From Spirochaetaceae bacterium UBA1306 (lineage in GTDB: Bacteria > Spirochaetota > Spirochaetia > Treponematales > Rectinemataceae): a stretch of DNA of 64,000 nucleotides. Of the stretch, positions 11,178 through 19,511 are shown piece by piece. Both the position numbers and the translations under genes were made by a program. The notes under the pieces were generated by a model. That model ran no database searches. It was not told the origin of the DNA and was given only the letters and a program-made list of their open reading frames with translations. The DNA is taken from the NCBI GenBank assembly GCA_002307245.1, contig DBTW01000107.1, positions 3,760 through 67,759 of the forward strand, read 5' to 3'. Positions within the stretch are counted from its first letter, which is position 1, and each line of letters starts with the position of its first letter.

Positions 11178-11849
11178 ATGGTCTATGAATTCGAGGGACG
11201 TTCCGAGAAGGAGGCGATCGACGCCGCGGCCGACGAGCTCGGCCTCGAGCGCGACGGCTTCGACGTGGAGATCCTGGAATCCCAGACGGGCAGCATCTTC
11301 AAGAAGGGCAAGGTTCGGATTCGAGTGCATACTCGCGACGAGGCCCCCGCGCCAGCCAGGCGCGAGCCCGTCGGGAACCCCCTCCCGGCCGACGAGTTCG
11401 AAGCGAAGGTGCTCGAGTTTACGAAAAAGATGATCGAGGGCATGGGATACGCCTGTGAGGTCGCCGTCCTGTTCCGCGAGGAGAAGAAGCTCGGCGTGAG
11501 GATCGACAGCGAGCACGCGTCGATCATCATCGGCAAGAAGGGGAAGAACCTCGACTCCCTACAGGTCCTCGTGAACGTATACGCGGGGCGCTTGGGGCGC
11601 GAGGATACGAGGGTGATCCTCGATTCCGAGAATTACCGAATCCGGCGCGAAGAGGCCCTCGTCCGCCTCGCCTATGAAACCGGCGAGCAGGTCAGGCGGA
11701 CCCGGCAGTCCGTTCTCCTCGAGCCCATGAATCCCTTCGAGCGCAGGATCATCCATACGACCCTCAACGACATCGTCGATATCGAGACGAAGAGCGAAGG
11801 CGAGGGACTCTATAAACAGGTTAGGGTGACCTTCCGCGGGAAGCCTTGA
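11178..11849 (+). CDS. jag: Jag/KhpB RNA-binding protein
   Basis: A 223-residue three-domain protein: Jag-N (MVYEFEGRSEKEAIDAAADELG), a KH domain (IIIGKKGKNLDSLQVLVN, the GxxG is GKKG) and an R3H domain (MNPFERRIIHTTLNDI). KhpB binds RNA and in Firmicutes acts with KhpA on cell-wall and division gene expression. It follows yidC in the conserved order. TAGGAG precedes the ATG. Its last 29 bases overlap the 3' end of the opposing gene. Confidence 0.95.
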   Translation: MVYEFEGRSEKEAIDAAADELGLERDGFDVEILESQTGSIFKKGKVRIRVHTRDEAPAPARREPVGNPLPADEFEAKVLEFTKKMIEGMGYACEVAVLFREEKKLGVRIDSEHASIIIGKKGKNLDSLQVLVNVYAGRLGREDTRVILDSENYRIRREEALVRLAYETGEQVRRTRQSVLLEPMNPFERRIIHTTLNDIVDIETKSEGEGLYKQVRVTFRGKP

Positions 11850-13092
11850 TCCTTTTCGAGGCCCTCGGGATGGCCGCGCGCAGAGAGCGCTCCAAGCGGC
11901 CGTCCGAGGACTCGAAGGCCTGCAGCTCGATCGTCGCCGCCCCGTTGAAGGCGGCGAAGGCGCCGATGGCCTCGGCGGCGATACGCGAGTATTCCGCCGA
12001 GCCGACCCGCCGTCCTCCCGCGTCTGTGGGCGGAGCGTCGAGGTAGAGGCGTCGCAGGACCAGGCGGCCGTCCCGCCTGTCGGCCTTCGCATCGAGCAGG
12101 CCGGCGATAGCCGGGCCCGCCCCGAGTCCGACGAAGAGTAGCGGTAACCCGAAATACCCGAACGTACGCTTCGATGCGGGCAGGTAGCACTCGAGCTGGT
12201 AGGCGCGGCCGAAAAGCCTCGCCGTGCGCTTCCTATCAATGATGAGCGGGTCGAAGGGCGACAGGACGAAGGCTCGTGCCTCTGCTGCCCGCCTTCTCCG
12301 GCGTCCGATCGCGCTCGCCGCCGCGTAGTAGTCCCGAGAATCGCCCGCGATCCTCATCCGCGCCAAGCGGCCGTCCTCGACGCGCCCTGCGAGCTCGTCC
12401 GAGATTCCCCCCAAGCCGTCTTTTCGCATATAGGCAATATCCGAGGCAGCGAAGATGCCGAGGGACTCCGAGGCTCGGTCGATGTAATGAGCGGCCATTT
12501 CCTTAGTTGTCGGCGGTCGGAGGTCCAGGCCCGCGGGAAGGGCGCGTTCCGGTAGGTCGTAGACTTTCTGGAAGCCGCGGCGGCCGAGCGAGACGAGTTC
12601 TCCCGCTTGGAAGAGGTATTCGAGCGCCCTTTTCGCTGGCTTCCAGTCCCACCAGCCCCCAGGGCCACGCTTGCCCTCGAAGTCCTGGGCTCGCATCGGG
12701 CCTTCGGCTCGTATCGTATCGCGAACAATCGCCACGGTCCGGGGATCGGCATCGAACCATTCGTGGCCCTGAGAGCGGATGCGTTCCATTCTTGGTATGC
12801 AGAATCGATATTCTTCGATAGGCAGATATGCCGCGGCGTGGGTCCAGTACTCGATGATTAGCCTGGGCTCCCCCTCGAGCTCGGGCAGATGAGCGGCTTG
12901 GTAGAGCGCGTTCCTGGTCCAGAGCGCATGATGATGCGCTCGCTCCACGACGCTGATCGTGTCGATCTGTACCGCGCCGAGGCGTCGTAGGGCCGCGAGG
13001 GTTTGATTGGCGCCGCCCGCCTCGAAGGCTCCGAGGCCGGAGGCTTCCGTCGCGATGGCGCTTGCCGCGGAAGGCTCGATGGATGTTTCCAT
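11821..13092 (-). CDS. ycaQ: winged-helix DNA glycosylase, YcaQ/AlkX type
   Basis: A 423-residue member of the HTH_42 (COG3214) family, which contains DNA glycosylases that unhook interstrand crosslinks and remove alkylated bases. The active-site motif of the AlkX branch, Q-hydrophobic-D, is present as QID in LGAVQIDTISVVERAHHHALWTR. Further family landmarks are the tryptophan-rich WWDWKPAKRALEYLF and the C-terminal LSPFDPLIIDRKR. No ribosome site precedes the ATG; a -10-like TATACA lies ten bases upstream, so the mRNA may be leaderless. It converges on jag. Confidence 0.85.
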   Translation of the reverse strand: METSIEPSAASAIATEASGLGAFEAGGANQTLAALRRLGAVQIDTISVVERAHHHALWTRNALYQAAHLPELEGEPRLIIEYWTHAAAYLPIEEYRFCIPRMERIRSQGHEWFDADPRTVAIVRDTIRAEGPMRAQDFEGKRGPGGWWDWKPAKRALEYLFQAGELVSLGRRGFQKVYDLPERALPAGLDLRPPTTKEMAAHYIDRASESLGIFAASDIAYMRKDGLGGISDELAGRVEDGRLARMRIAGDSRDYYAAASAIGRRRRRAAEARAFVLSPFDPLIIDRKRTARLFGRAYQLECYLPASKRTFGYFGLPLLFVGLGAGPAIAGLLDAKADRRDGRLVLRRLYLDAPPTDAGGRRVGSAEYSRIAAEAIGAFAAFNGAATIELQAFESSDGRLERSLRAAIPRASKRIKASRGRSP

Positions 13093-13241
13093 GCTAAACG
13101 AATGTATAGCCTTCGAAAAGCCGATGCAATACGGAAACGTCGCTTTTATAGGGCTGTCGGTGGCTTCCTGGCCTGGAAAGGAGTGTATAGAATATTCCTA
13201 AATCGAGCGCTCGAGAGGGCGAGAACCAAGGAGACAAGACC

Positions 13242-14279
13242 GTGCTGACGATCGTCGCGCTATTCGCAATCCTGATCCTGGTGCTTTTCCTTCCCTTCCT
13301 CGTGAAGAAGGTCGAGGAGAATCTCGAGATATTCCTGTTTACGATGGGCCTTCTCGCTGTGACCGCGAGCGCGCAGTGGGCCTGGCCCTTGGTGTTCGAG
13401 GGGCTCGTCGAGCCGATCAAGATAACCTTGGCCGTCCTCATCGCCGGGCTGCTGTTCAAATTTCTGCGCCCTGCCGCGCGGAAGGCGGTCGGGGCCGCGG
13501 TCTCGGCGATCGGTATAAAGGCCTTCGCCTTCGCGATCGTCGTGCTTCTCGGCTTTGTATCGAGCGTCGTTACGGCCATCATCTCCGCCCTCCTCCTCGT
13601 GGAGGTGATCGATTGCATGAAGCTCGATCGGGAGGACGAGATCAAGCTCGTCGTCGTCGCCTGTTTCGCTATCGGCATGGGCGCCGTGCTCACGCCGCTC
13701 GGCGAGCCGCTCGCCACGATCGTCATATCGAAGCTGAAGGGCGAGCCGTATCACGCGTCGTTCTGGTTCCTCTTCGAGGAATTCTGGCACTACGTCGTGC
13801 CCGGCGTCCTCGCTTTCGGCGTCCTCGCCGCCGTGATCGTCAAGAAGGGCCCGGAAGGCGACACTCTCAGCGAGGACCGCGCCGAGGGCATCCCCGACAT
13901 ACTCCTCCGGACCGCGAAGACCTATCTCTTCGTCATGGCCCTGGTCTTCCTCGGGACAGGCTTCAAGCCCATCATCGACGCCTATATTTCCAAGCTGCCG
14001 CCCGAGGGACTATTCTGGATCAATAGCATCTCGGCGATCCTGGATAACGCCACCCTGGCCGCAGCCGAAGTCGGGCCTTCAATGAGCGAGAGCCAGCTGG
14101 CCTATGCCCTCCTTGGGCTGATCATCGCCGGCGGCATGCTCATACCCGGGAACATCCCGAACATAATCGCGGCTGGTAAGTTGAGGATCAAGAGCAAGGA
14201 GTGGATCCGGGTCGGCGTACCCCTCGGGGCCGCCGCGATGGTCATCTACTTCGCGGCCATGCTGGCGTTCGGCGCCTGA
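13242..14279 (+). CDS. DUF1646 predicted cation transporter
   Basis: A 345-residue membrane protein with about ten helices. It resembles the DUF1646 family of the ion-transporter superfamily: motifs such as SSVVTAIISALLLVEVI, GMGAVLTPLGEPLATIV and SAILDNATLAAAEVGPSMS with GGMLIPGNIPNII have the paired-hairpin look of Na+/H+ antiporter-like carriers. The substrate ion is unknown. The GTG start has AAGGAG nine bases upstream. The next gene starts 19 bases downstream in the same direction. Confidence 0.75.
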   Translation: MLTIVALFAILILVLFLPFLVKKVEENLEIFLFTMGLLAVTASAQWAWPLVFEGLVEPIKITLAVLIAGLLFKFLRPAARKAVGAAVSAIGIKAFAFAIVVLLGFVSSVVTAIISALLLVEVIDCMKLDREDEIKLVVVACFAIGMGAVLTPLGEPLATIVISKLKGEPYHASFWFLFEEFWHYVVPGVLAFGVLAAVIVKKGPEGDTLSEDRAEGIPDILLRTAKTYLFVMALVFLGTGFKPIIDAYISKLPPEGLFWINSISAILDNATLAAAEVGPSMSESQLAYALLGLIIAGGMLIPGNIPNIIAAGKLRIKSKEWIRVGVPLGAAAMVIYFAAMLAFGA

Positions 14280-14298
14280 CGCGCCCGATGGAGGTCTC

Positions 14299-14805
14299 GT
14301 GCCAGCCCTATCTCATAAAGACAAACTGAAGCTCCTCTCCGCGCTCGAGTCGGGCTACGCGAACACGGAGGAGCTGCTCGAGGGCGTTACCGACGAGGAG
14401 CTCCTCTACGTACCGCCCGTCCGGGACGCCTGGTGCATCAACGACTTTCTAGTGCATTTCCTCGACGCGGACATCGCGCTGGCCTTCCGCGCGCGGATGG
14501 CGATCGCCGAGAGCGGGAAGGTCGTCCCGACCTGGGACGAGAACGTCTGGCACGACACCCTACACTACGGCGACGAGAAAGGCCTCGTTTGCCTGGCCCT
14601 CGCGAAGAGGATCCGGGCCTTCGTGGCCGTGAGCGTCGAGGCAGTTATGGAGGCCGATTGGTCGAAGTTCTACATCGAGCATCCCACCAAGGGGAGTCTC
14701 GACCTCGGGGACATCATCGAAATGCACGACCAGCATGTTGCCTTCCACTTGCCCCTGATCAGGCGGAACAGGAAGGCTTGGCTAGATAGCAGGCCGGATC
14801 TCTAG
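14299..14805 (+). CDS. DinB-like four-helix protein
   Basis: A 168-residue protein of the DinB/YfiT superfamily: TEELLEGVTDEELLYVPPVRDAW near the N-terminus, HFLDADI in the second helix and MHDQHVAFHLPLI near the end. These His positions match the usual three-His metal site. Such proteins include thiol transferases and many of unknown role. GTG start with GGAGG upstream. It converges on the kinase gene at 14817. Confidence 0.75.
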   Translation: MPALSHKDKLKLLSALESGYANTEELLEGVTDEELLYVPPVRDAWCINDFLVHFLDADIALAFRARMAIAESGKVVPTWDENVWHDTLHYGDEKGLVCLALAKRIRAFVAVSVEAVMEADWSKFYIEHPTKGSLDLGDIIEMHDQHVAFHLPLIRRNRKAWLDSRPDL

Positions 14806-14816
14806 CAGCGAAGGCC

Positions 14817-16136
14817 CTACTTGGCGCCGTCGGTCAGCGCCTTCAGCTTTAAGTACTCCGTATTCAGGCGTGCTGTCCTGGCGTTGAGCCTCGCTAGCCT
14901 TTGGGCCAGGAGCCGGGCGAGGAAAATCCCGTAGTGAGGGCTTTCCTTGATCAGGTTTACGAAATCCTGCTTGGATATCTTAATGAGGACGCAGGGTCCC
15001 TTGGCGACGACCGTAGCCGAGCGCCTGTTGGAAAGCAAGAAGGCCATCTCGCCCATGAAGAGGTCGTCCGGCGTCAAGGAAGAGACGAACTTACTCTTGG
15101 AGTAGACGTAGAGCGTTCCCGAGACGATGTAATAGAGGAAGTCGGACTCCTCCCCCTCGGAGCAGACGTATTCCCCGTCCTTGAATAATACTTCCTTCGA
15201 GCGCTCGAAGATCTTGGGAATGGCATTGGATTCCGCTTTCCTGTGGTCCATCTCGAAAGCGACTTCGTTTCCGGACTGGTTGTACGCGAGGTCCCTGACG
15301 TAGAGGCTCGCCATCTTCATGCCCATGCCGTGGAGGCCGGGGGAGTCCGAGGGCGAAGCCAGGCGCGCTTTCCAGTCGAAGCCCTCGCCCTCGTCGCGGA
15401 TCGTGAAGCGCGACTTCTCCGGCGTGATCGTATACGAGAAATACACCTTACGGGCCTTTACGTTGGGATCCTTATTCTTCTCGCGGATGAGGTCCATGAT
15501 ATCGCCATTCTTCTCGAGCCAGGCCGTCTTCTCGTTGTAGTCTATTCGGCAATTGCCATGCTCGATCGCGTTGATGAGGAGCTCGAGGAGGGCGACGTGG
15601 AGTTTCTCCTTCTCGTCGCGACCGATGAGGTTGGAGTTGTACAGGTAGTTGGTGATGAGGTTGGTGTAGGTGGTTATATCGAGGGGGTCGTTGTCGATGA
15701 CGAAGGCGCCCGAGATAGTCTTTAGCAGGTGCTGCTGGATTCCCCTCTGGAAGAGGATCTGCTTGTTCTGCCGGACGATCCGGAGCAGCCGGGGCAGGTT
15801 CGATAGGAATTCCTTCTTGCGAAGCACGGCGATGATGTTGGCGTCGCGCATGGCCTCGAGGAGCTTCTTGTCGTCCATATTGTCGTGGATGCCGATGATC
15901 CCGCCGTAGTGGAGCCAGGGATCCTCCTGGATTTCCTTTAGTATGCCGAGGCAATCCATGTTCGGGTCCGAGAAGTAGAAGATCTTCATGTCGGGAAGCT
16001 CATACTTAAGGAATTCGATCACCTCTGTCCTGTCGGAGAAGAAGACGGGAATGAGCTCGCCATCGGTGCGGGCGCACTCGAGGCGGATGATCTCGTTCAT
16101 CTTGGCGTCGCTCGAGACGACGGGGATCTTGCGCAT
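14817..16136 (-). CDS. anti-sigma-type ATPase fused to cyclic-nucleotide-binding domain
   Basis: A 439-residue soluble regulator with three parts. Residues 1-125 resemble a response-regulator receiver but without a clear phospho-acceptor motif. Residues 140-295 are an RsbW/GHKL ATPase of the serine-kinase type, with N-box LLELLINAIEHGN, DEGEGF and a GLHGMGMKMA lid. Residues 305-410 form a cNMP-binding domain (VSGTLYVYS, FMGEMAFLLSNRRSATVVAK), including the Glu and Arg that hold the phosphate of cAMP. No sigma factor or STAS partner is adjacent. GAGG precedes the ATG. Domain calls are good; target and nucleotide are unknown. Confidence 0.8.
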   Translation of the reverse strand: MRKIPVVSSDAKMNEIIRLECARTDGELIPVFFSDRTEVIEFLKYELPDMKIFYFSDPNMDCLGILKEIQEDPWLHYGGIIGIHDNMDDKKLLEAMRDANIIAVLRKKEFLSNLPRLLRIVRQNKQILFQRGIQQHLLKTISGAFVIDNDPLDITTYTNLITNYLYNSNLIGRDEKEKLHVALLELLINAIEHGNCRIDYNEKTAWLEKNGDIMDLIREKNKDPNVKARKVYFSYTITPEKSRFTIRDEGEGFDWKARLASPSDSPGLHGMGMKMASLYVRDLAYNQSGNEVAFEMDHRKAESNAIPKIFERSKEVLFKDGEYVCSEGEESDFLYYIVSGTLYVYSKSKFVSSLTPDDLFMGEMAFLLSNRRSATVVAKGPCVLIKISKQDFVNLIKESPHYGIFLARLLAQRLARLNARTARLNTEYLKLKALTDGAK

Positions 16137-16239
16137 ATATACCTCGCGGAAGGCAAATTGGGCTTAGTGGACGCAAGGACCGACAGCCGTGGAGGCTGAG
16201 CCGATCCCCCTAGACTTCTCGGCGCTTTCAACGCTCCGA

Positions 16240-16269
16240 TTGACTTTTTTATGTCTCTATGTCTTTATT
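16240..16269 (+). promoter_or_regulatory. promoter of tRNA(CAU)
   Basis: TTGACT (16240-16245), an 18-base spacer and TTTATT (16264-16269) place a start about ten bases before the tRNA. Confidence 0.45.
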
Positions 16270-16285
16270 TAGCCGCTGTTTATTC

Positions 16286-16359
16286 GGGCCTATAGCTCAG
16301 TTGGTTAGAGCTGCGGACTCATAATCCGTCGGTCCCTGGTTCAAGTCCAGGTGGGCCCA
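16286..16359 (+). tRNA. tRNA with CAU anticodon, probably tRNA-Ile2
   Basis: A complete cloverleaf can be drawn. The acceptor is GGGCCTA/TGGGCCC, the D-arm GCTC/GAGC, and the anticodon stem GCGGA/TCCGT encloses CTCATAA with CAT at 16320-16322. The T-arm is CCTGG-TTCAAGT-CCAGG and the discriminator base is A; CCA is not encoded. CAU tRNAs are initiator Met, elongator Met or the lysidine-modified Ile2. The body resembles E. coli ileX more than elongator Met, so Ile2 is preferred. Confidence 0.9.
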
Positions 16360-16510
16360 AATAGTATAGAAGGCTAGCCTGGACTTGAAGCAGAGCGCGC
16401 GCCGAGCGAATAGCGAGGATGAGGCGCCACGGATTGGCGCCGAAAGCGCGCGGAGCCGGAGCGAGCCGATACGAGGTCGGCGAGCGTAGGCCAAGTCCAG
16501 GTGGGCCCAA
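16342..16510 (+). repeat. duplication of tRNA 3' end bounding a 150-bp GC-rich palindromic unit
   Basis: The last 19 bases of the tRNA region (16342-16360, CAAGTCCAGGTGGGCCCAA) recur exactly at 16492-16510. Twelve bases of the same T-arm also occur inverted at 16378-16389, just after a perfect palindrome AGGCTAGCCT (16371-16380). Between them lies a GC-rich segment with a GGCGCC-7-GGCGCC hairpin (16423-16441) inside GCGCGC arms. No protein gene is credible here. The rest of the gene-free stretch to 16720 shows no other structure beyond a possible promoter for the next gene. Confidence 0.8.
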
Positions 16511-16720
16511 CGCGGAAAATTATTTTCATCCGTCGCAAAGCGCCGCGCTACGGCTCCATCAAGAACGGCTGATGCCCACGGCTGGACTTTGGGCGATAAT
16601 GGCATAATCATTAATCCATTGGACACGCTGAGGGGAATAAAACCTCGAGGTGGGCTCCTGGTCTCGATATCTCTATTGACTGCGGCCTCGAAAGCCAGCC
16701 GCCATCCAAAGGGGTATTCT

Positions 16721-17443
16721 ATGAAACGAGGTACTTTCTTTCTGGCTTACGCCGCGACGCTCGCGCCGCCTGTCCTCACGTATGTCCTGACTCTCGGTGC
16801 CCCGCGCGGAACGGCTTATGCGCTATCAATGGCCTTCGGCGCCTCGGCCTTCGTGATATTGGCGAACCAGTTCATCCTCGCTTCCAGACCCGCCTTCGCA
16901 GTCAAGGCTCTCGGCGTAAAGGGTCTTCTATCGTTCCATGCCACGATGCCGATCGCGGCGGTCGCCCTGGCCTTCGCGCACAAGGTCCTTAAGGTTGGCA
17001 TCGTCGAGAATCGGCTTCCGATCGAGGATCCGGGGGCGGCTCTCTCCAGGCCTGTGTCGGAAGCCCTCAAGGAGGGGCTCGGTTTCGTCGACGGGACTTT
17101 CCAGACTATGTTCGGATCCTTTGCCCTAATCGTTACGATAGCCCTGGCCGTGGTCGCGGTGGCCTTCATGGCCAATACCGTGTTCATGCGAATTAAGCCG
17201 CTGGTCCGGCTCAAGTCCTGGGTCTATTCGAAAATCGGCTTGCAGTATCGTTTCTTCCGCGCGATCCATAACGCCCTCGCGCTCGCGGGGCTCGCCCTCA
17301 TAGCCCATGTCCTATTCGCCGCGAGCGGTCTCGAAGCGGGCCTGCCCATTGGGATGGCCTGGTCGCTCGCATGGATGGCCTTCGCCTTGGCGCTATACGC
17401 CCGGTACAAGATTCGGACGAAGAAGCAGGCCAAGGCCGCTTAA
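16721..17443 (+). CDS. ferric-reductase-like transmembrane protein (haem b)
   Basis: A 240-residue integral membrane protein with about six helices. Two helices carry spaced His pairs, H-x13-H in SFHATMPIAAVALAFAHK and H-x12-H in AIHNALALAGLALIAHV, the pattern that binds two stacked b haems in ferric reductases and NADPH oxidases. It lacks the FAD/NAD domain, so it may pass electrons to or from a separate partner. I start at the ATG 16721 with AAAGGGG upstream; the longer frame from 16589 runs back through non-conserved sequence. Electron-transfer role is inferred from the His pattern. Confidence 0.65.
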   Translation: MKRGTFFLAYAATLAPPVLTYVLTLGAPRGTAYALSMAFGASAFVILANQFILASRPAFAVKALGVKGLLSFHATMPIAAVALAFAHKVLKVGIVENRLPIEDPGAALSRPVSEALKEGLGFVDGTFQTMFGSFALIVTIALAVVAVAFMANTVFMRIKPLVRLKSWVYSKIGLQYRFFRAIHNALALAGLALIAHVLFAASGLEAGLPIGMAWSLAWMAFALALYARYKIRTKKQAKAA

Positions 17444-18738
17444 GGCTCGATAGCGATAGGGGCCTTCGTCACTATGAGTTTGTCGATCCGATTGCCGTCC
17501 ATGTCCACGACCTCGAAGCGGCAATCCTCCCATGCGCAGGTATCGCCCGCCCTGGGTATCTTGCCCATGCGGTCGAGCACGAGGCCGGCGACGGTGTCGT
17601 AGTCGTCGGAGGGCGCCTCTCCCAGGCCGAGTTCTCTGGTGAATCTGCCCAAGGGAAAGGCGCCGTCCACGAGGTAGCTTCCGTCCTGACGCCTATCGAT
17701 CGAAGGCTCGTCCTCCTCGCCCTTGCCCGGGATGTCCCCCACGATCGATTCCACGAGATCCGACAGGGAGACGAGGCCGGCGACCCCGCCGTATTCGTCG
17801 AGGATAAGGGCTGTCCTGACGCCGCTCGCCTTTAGGGACGTGAAGGTCTTGAGCGCGGAAAAGGATTCTGGAACGAAGACACAATCGCGGAGGAACTCCC
17901 TGGGATCGCGGAAAGCGCCGGAGGCTATCGCCGCGAGGCATTCCTTCACGGGCAAGAGGCCGATCACCTTATCGAGGTCCCCGTCGACCGCCGGTAGGTA
18001 GCCGTAGCGCGAGTACTCGACGATGCGGCGCCTAGCCTCGGAGGGGGCGTCGCGGAGGTCGACTTGGACTACTTCGGGCCTAGGGGTCATGAGCGAGGTG
18101 ACGCGGCGATCGCCGAGGGAGAGCACGCCCTCGACCATCTCGCGCTCGCGCTGTTCGAACACCCCCGTCTCGGCGCCCTGGGCGATGAGCACGCGGACTT
18201 CGTCCTCAGTGACAGAGGGCTCCTGCCCGGGCTTCACCCCGAGCAGGGCGATGAGCCCGTCCGTGGTCGCCGACAAGAGCCGCGAGAGCGGCGCGAAGAT
18301 ACGCGCGAAGAGGCGCACGGGGCCAATCACCGCCGCGGCGACGGATTCCGGCCTCGCGAGGGCAATGTTCTTCGGGACGAGTTCTCCCAGGACCACCGAT
18401 ACGAAGGCCGTGACGATGACGACTATGGCCACGGACACCGGACCGGCCGTGGCCGCGAGGAATGGTATGGCTCGGAGGGCATCCTCCAGGCTGCGCGCCA
18501 CGGTGGCCCCGCCGAAGGCGCCGGCGAGGGTGCCGATCAGCGTGATGACCACTTGGATTGTGGAGAGGAAGCGAGAGGGATTCTCGGCCGTCTCCAGCGC
18601 GAGGCGGTAGTTCTTCTTGCCCTGCTCGGCCTCATGCCGGAGCCTGGCTTTGCGCGAGGAGACTATGGCCATCTCCGCCAGGGAAAAGAATCCGTTGAGC
18701 AGGACGAGCGAAAGCAGGATAAGCAGATCAAGCGCCAT
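17440..18738 (-). CDS. CNNM/CorB-type transporter with CBS pair
   Basis: A 432-residue HlyC/CorC-family protein. It has an N-terminal DUF21 membrane domain (about residues 1-190, three to four helices, with NGFFSLAEMAIVSSRKARL and LGELVPKNIALA), a CBS pair (about 205-335) and a CorC/HlyC C-terminal domain (YLVDGAFPLGRFTREL to the end). Relatives move Mg2+ or Na+. It converges on the preceding membrane protein with a 4-base overlap. Confidence 0.88.
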   Translation of the reverse strand: MALDLLILLSLVLLNGFFSLAEMAIVSSRKARLRHEAEQGKKNYRLALETAENPSRFLSTIQVVITLIGTLAGAFGGATVARSLEDALRAIPFLAATAGPVSVAIVVIVTAFVSVVLGELVPKNIALARPESVAAAVIGPVRLFARIFAPLSRLLSATTDGLIALLGVKPGQEPSVTEDEVRVLIAQGAETGVFEQREREMVEGVLSLGDRRVTSLMTPRPEVVQVDLRDAPSEARRRIVEYSRYGYLPAVDGDLDKVIGLLPVKECLAAIASGAFRDPREFLRDCVFVPESFSALKTFTSLKASGVRTALILDEYGGVAGLVSLSDLVESIVGDIPGKGEEDEPSIDRRQDGSYLVDGAFPLGRFTRELGLGEAPSDDYDTVAGLVLDRMGKIPRAGDTCAWEDCRFEVVDMDGNRIDKLIVTKAPIAIEP

Positions 18739-18773
18739 TTAGCGCTCCGGGCGAAGCTGGGCTGTCGGGGGAT

Positions 18774-18793
18774 AGGGCGCCTCTCGGCGCCCT
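18774..18793. repeat. 8-bp inverted repeat between divergent genes
   Basis: AGGGCGCC-TCTC-GGCGCCCT lies 36 bases upstream of the CNNM-type gene and on the promoter side of tag. There is no T-run on either strand, so an operator or leader hairpin is more likely than a terminator. Confidence 0.45.
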
Positions 18794-18892
18794 ACTAGGG
18801 TGGGTCGGTTCTGGGATCGTGCACATCTCCGTGGAAGAATACATCCAAAGCCGGGCTCTCGTCGAGGCCGGGGGCTCTCTACCTTACGCTCC

Positions 18893-18921
18893 TTGCCCTC
18901 CTGCCTTGGGCCGCGTATTCT
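18893..18921 (+). promoter_or_regulatory. tag promoter, leaderless geometry
   Basis: TTGCCC (18893-18898), a 17-base spacer and TATTCT (18916-18921) are followed after only six bases by the ATG at 18928. The transcript should therefore start at or next to the start codon. Confidence 0.5.
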
Positions 18922-18927
18922 CTAGTG

Positions 18928-19509
18928 ATGATCCGATGTCCTTGGTGCGGCGACGATTCCTTGTATCTTGCCTATCACGATACCGAGTGGGGCTGCCCCG
19001 TCCGCGACGACGCCCGGCACTTCGAATTCCTGCTCCTCGAGACTCAGCAGGCGGGCTTGTCCTGGCGCTGTATCCTGGGCAAGCGAGAGGCCTTCCGGAA
19101 GGCCTACGCGGGGTTCGACGCGGAAAAGGTCGCCCGATTCACCCCCGCCAAGATCGAGCGCCTCTTGGCGGATCCAGGCATTATCCGGAATAGACGGAAG
19201 GTTGAGGGCGCGATCAAGAATGCTCGCGCCTTTCTTTCCGTGGTCGAGGAGCTGGGTAGCTTCAATTCGTATATCTGGCGCTTCGTCGGGGGGAAGCCCC
19301 TCATGAACGCCTGGAGGGCCCCGACAGACGTCCCAGTGACCACGGAGATATCCGATGCTCTCTCGGCCGACCTCAAGGCCCGGGGCTTCGCCTTCGTCGG
19401 CTCGACGACGATCTACGCGCATATGCAGGCGATAGGCATGGTCAACGACCATCTGGTGGATTGCTTCCGTTGGAGCGAGCTCGGCGGAAGCCTTCGAAAA
19501 AGGAGCTAG
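18928..19509 (+). CDS. tag: 3-methyladenine DNA glycosylase I
   Basis: Base-excision repair enzyme that removes 3-methyladenine, 193 residues. It begins IRCPWCGDD and carries YHDTEWGCPVRDD, LLLETQQAGLSW and a C-terminal HMQAIGMVNDHLVDCF. The N-terminal Cys and His and the C-terminal His and Cys match the Tag zinc site. The ATG at 18928 is preferred to a GTG at 18925; neither has a ribosome site, consistent with the promoter geometry. A nitroreductase follows after two bases. Confidence 0.93.
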   Translation: MIRCPWCGDDSLYLAYHDTEWGCPVRDDARHFEFLLLETQQAGLSWRCILGKREAFRKAYAGFDAEKVARFTPAKIERLLADPGIIRNRRKVEGAIKNARAFLSVVEELGSFNSYIWRFVGGKPLMNAWRAPTDVPVTTEISDALSADLKARGFAFVGSTTIYAHMQAIGMVNDHLVDCFRWSELGGSLRKRS

Positions 19510-19511
19510 GC

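Noticed and set aside
16297..16626. 109-codon minus-strand frame over the CAU tRNA and the repeat
   Set aside because: It translates the tRNA complement (the well-known ...YESAALTN artefact); not a gene.
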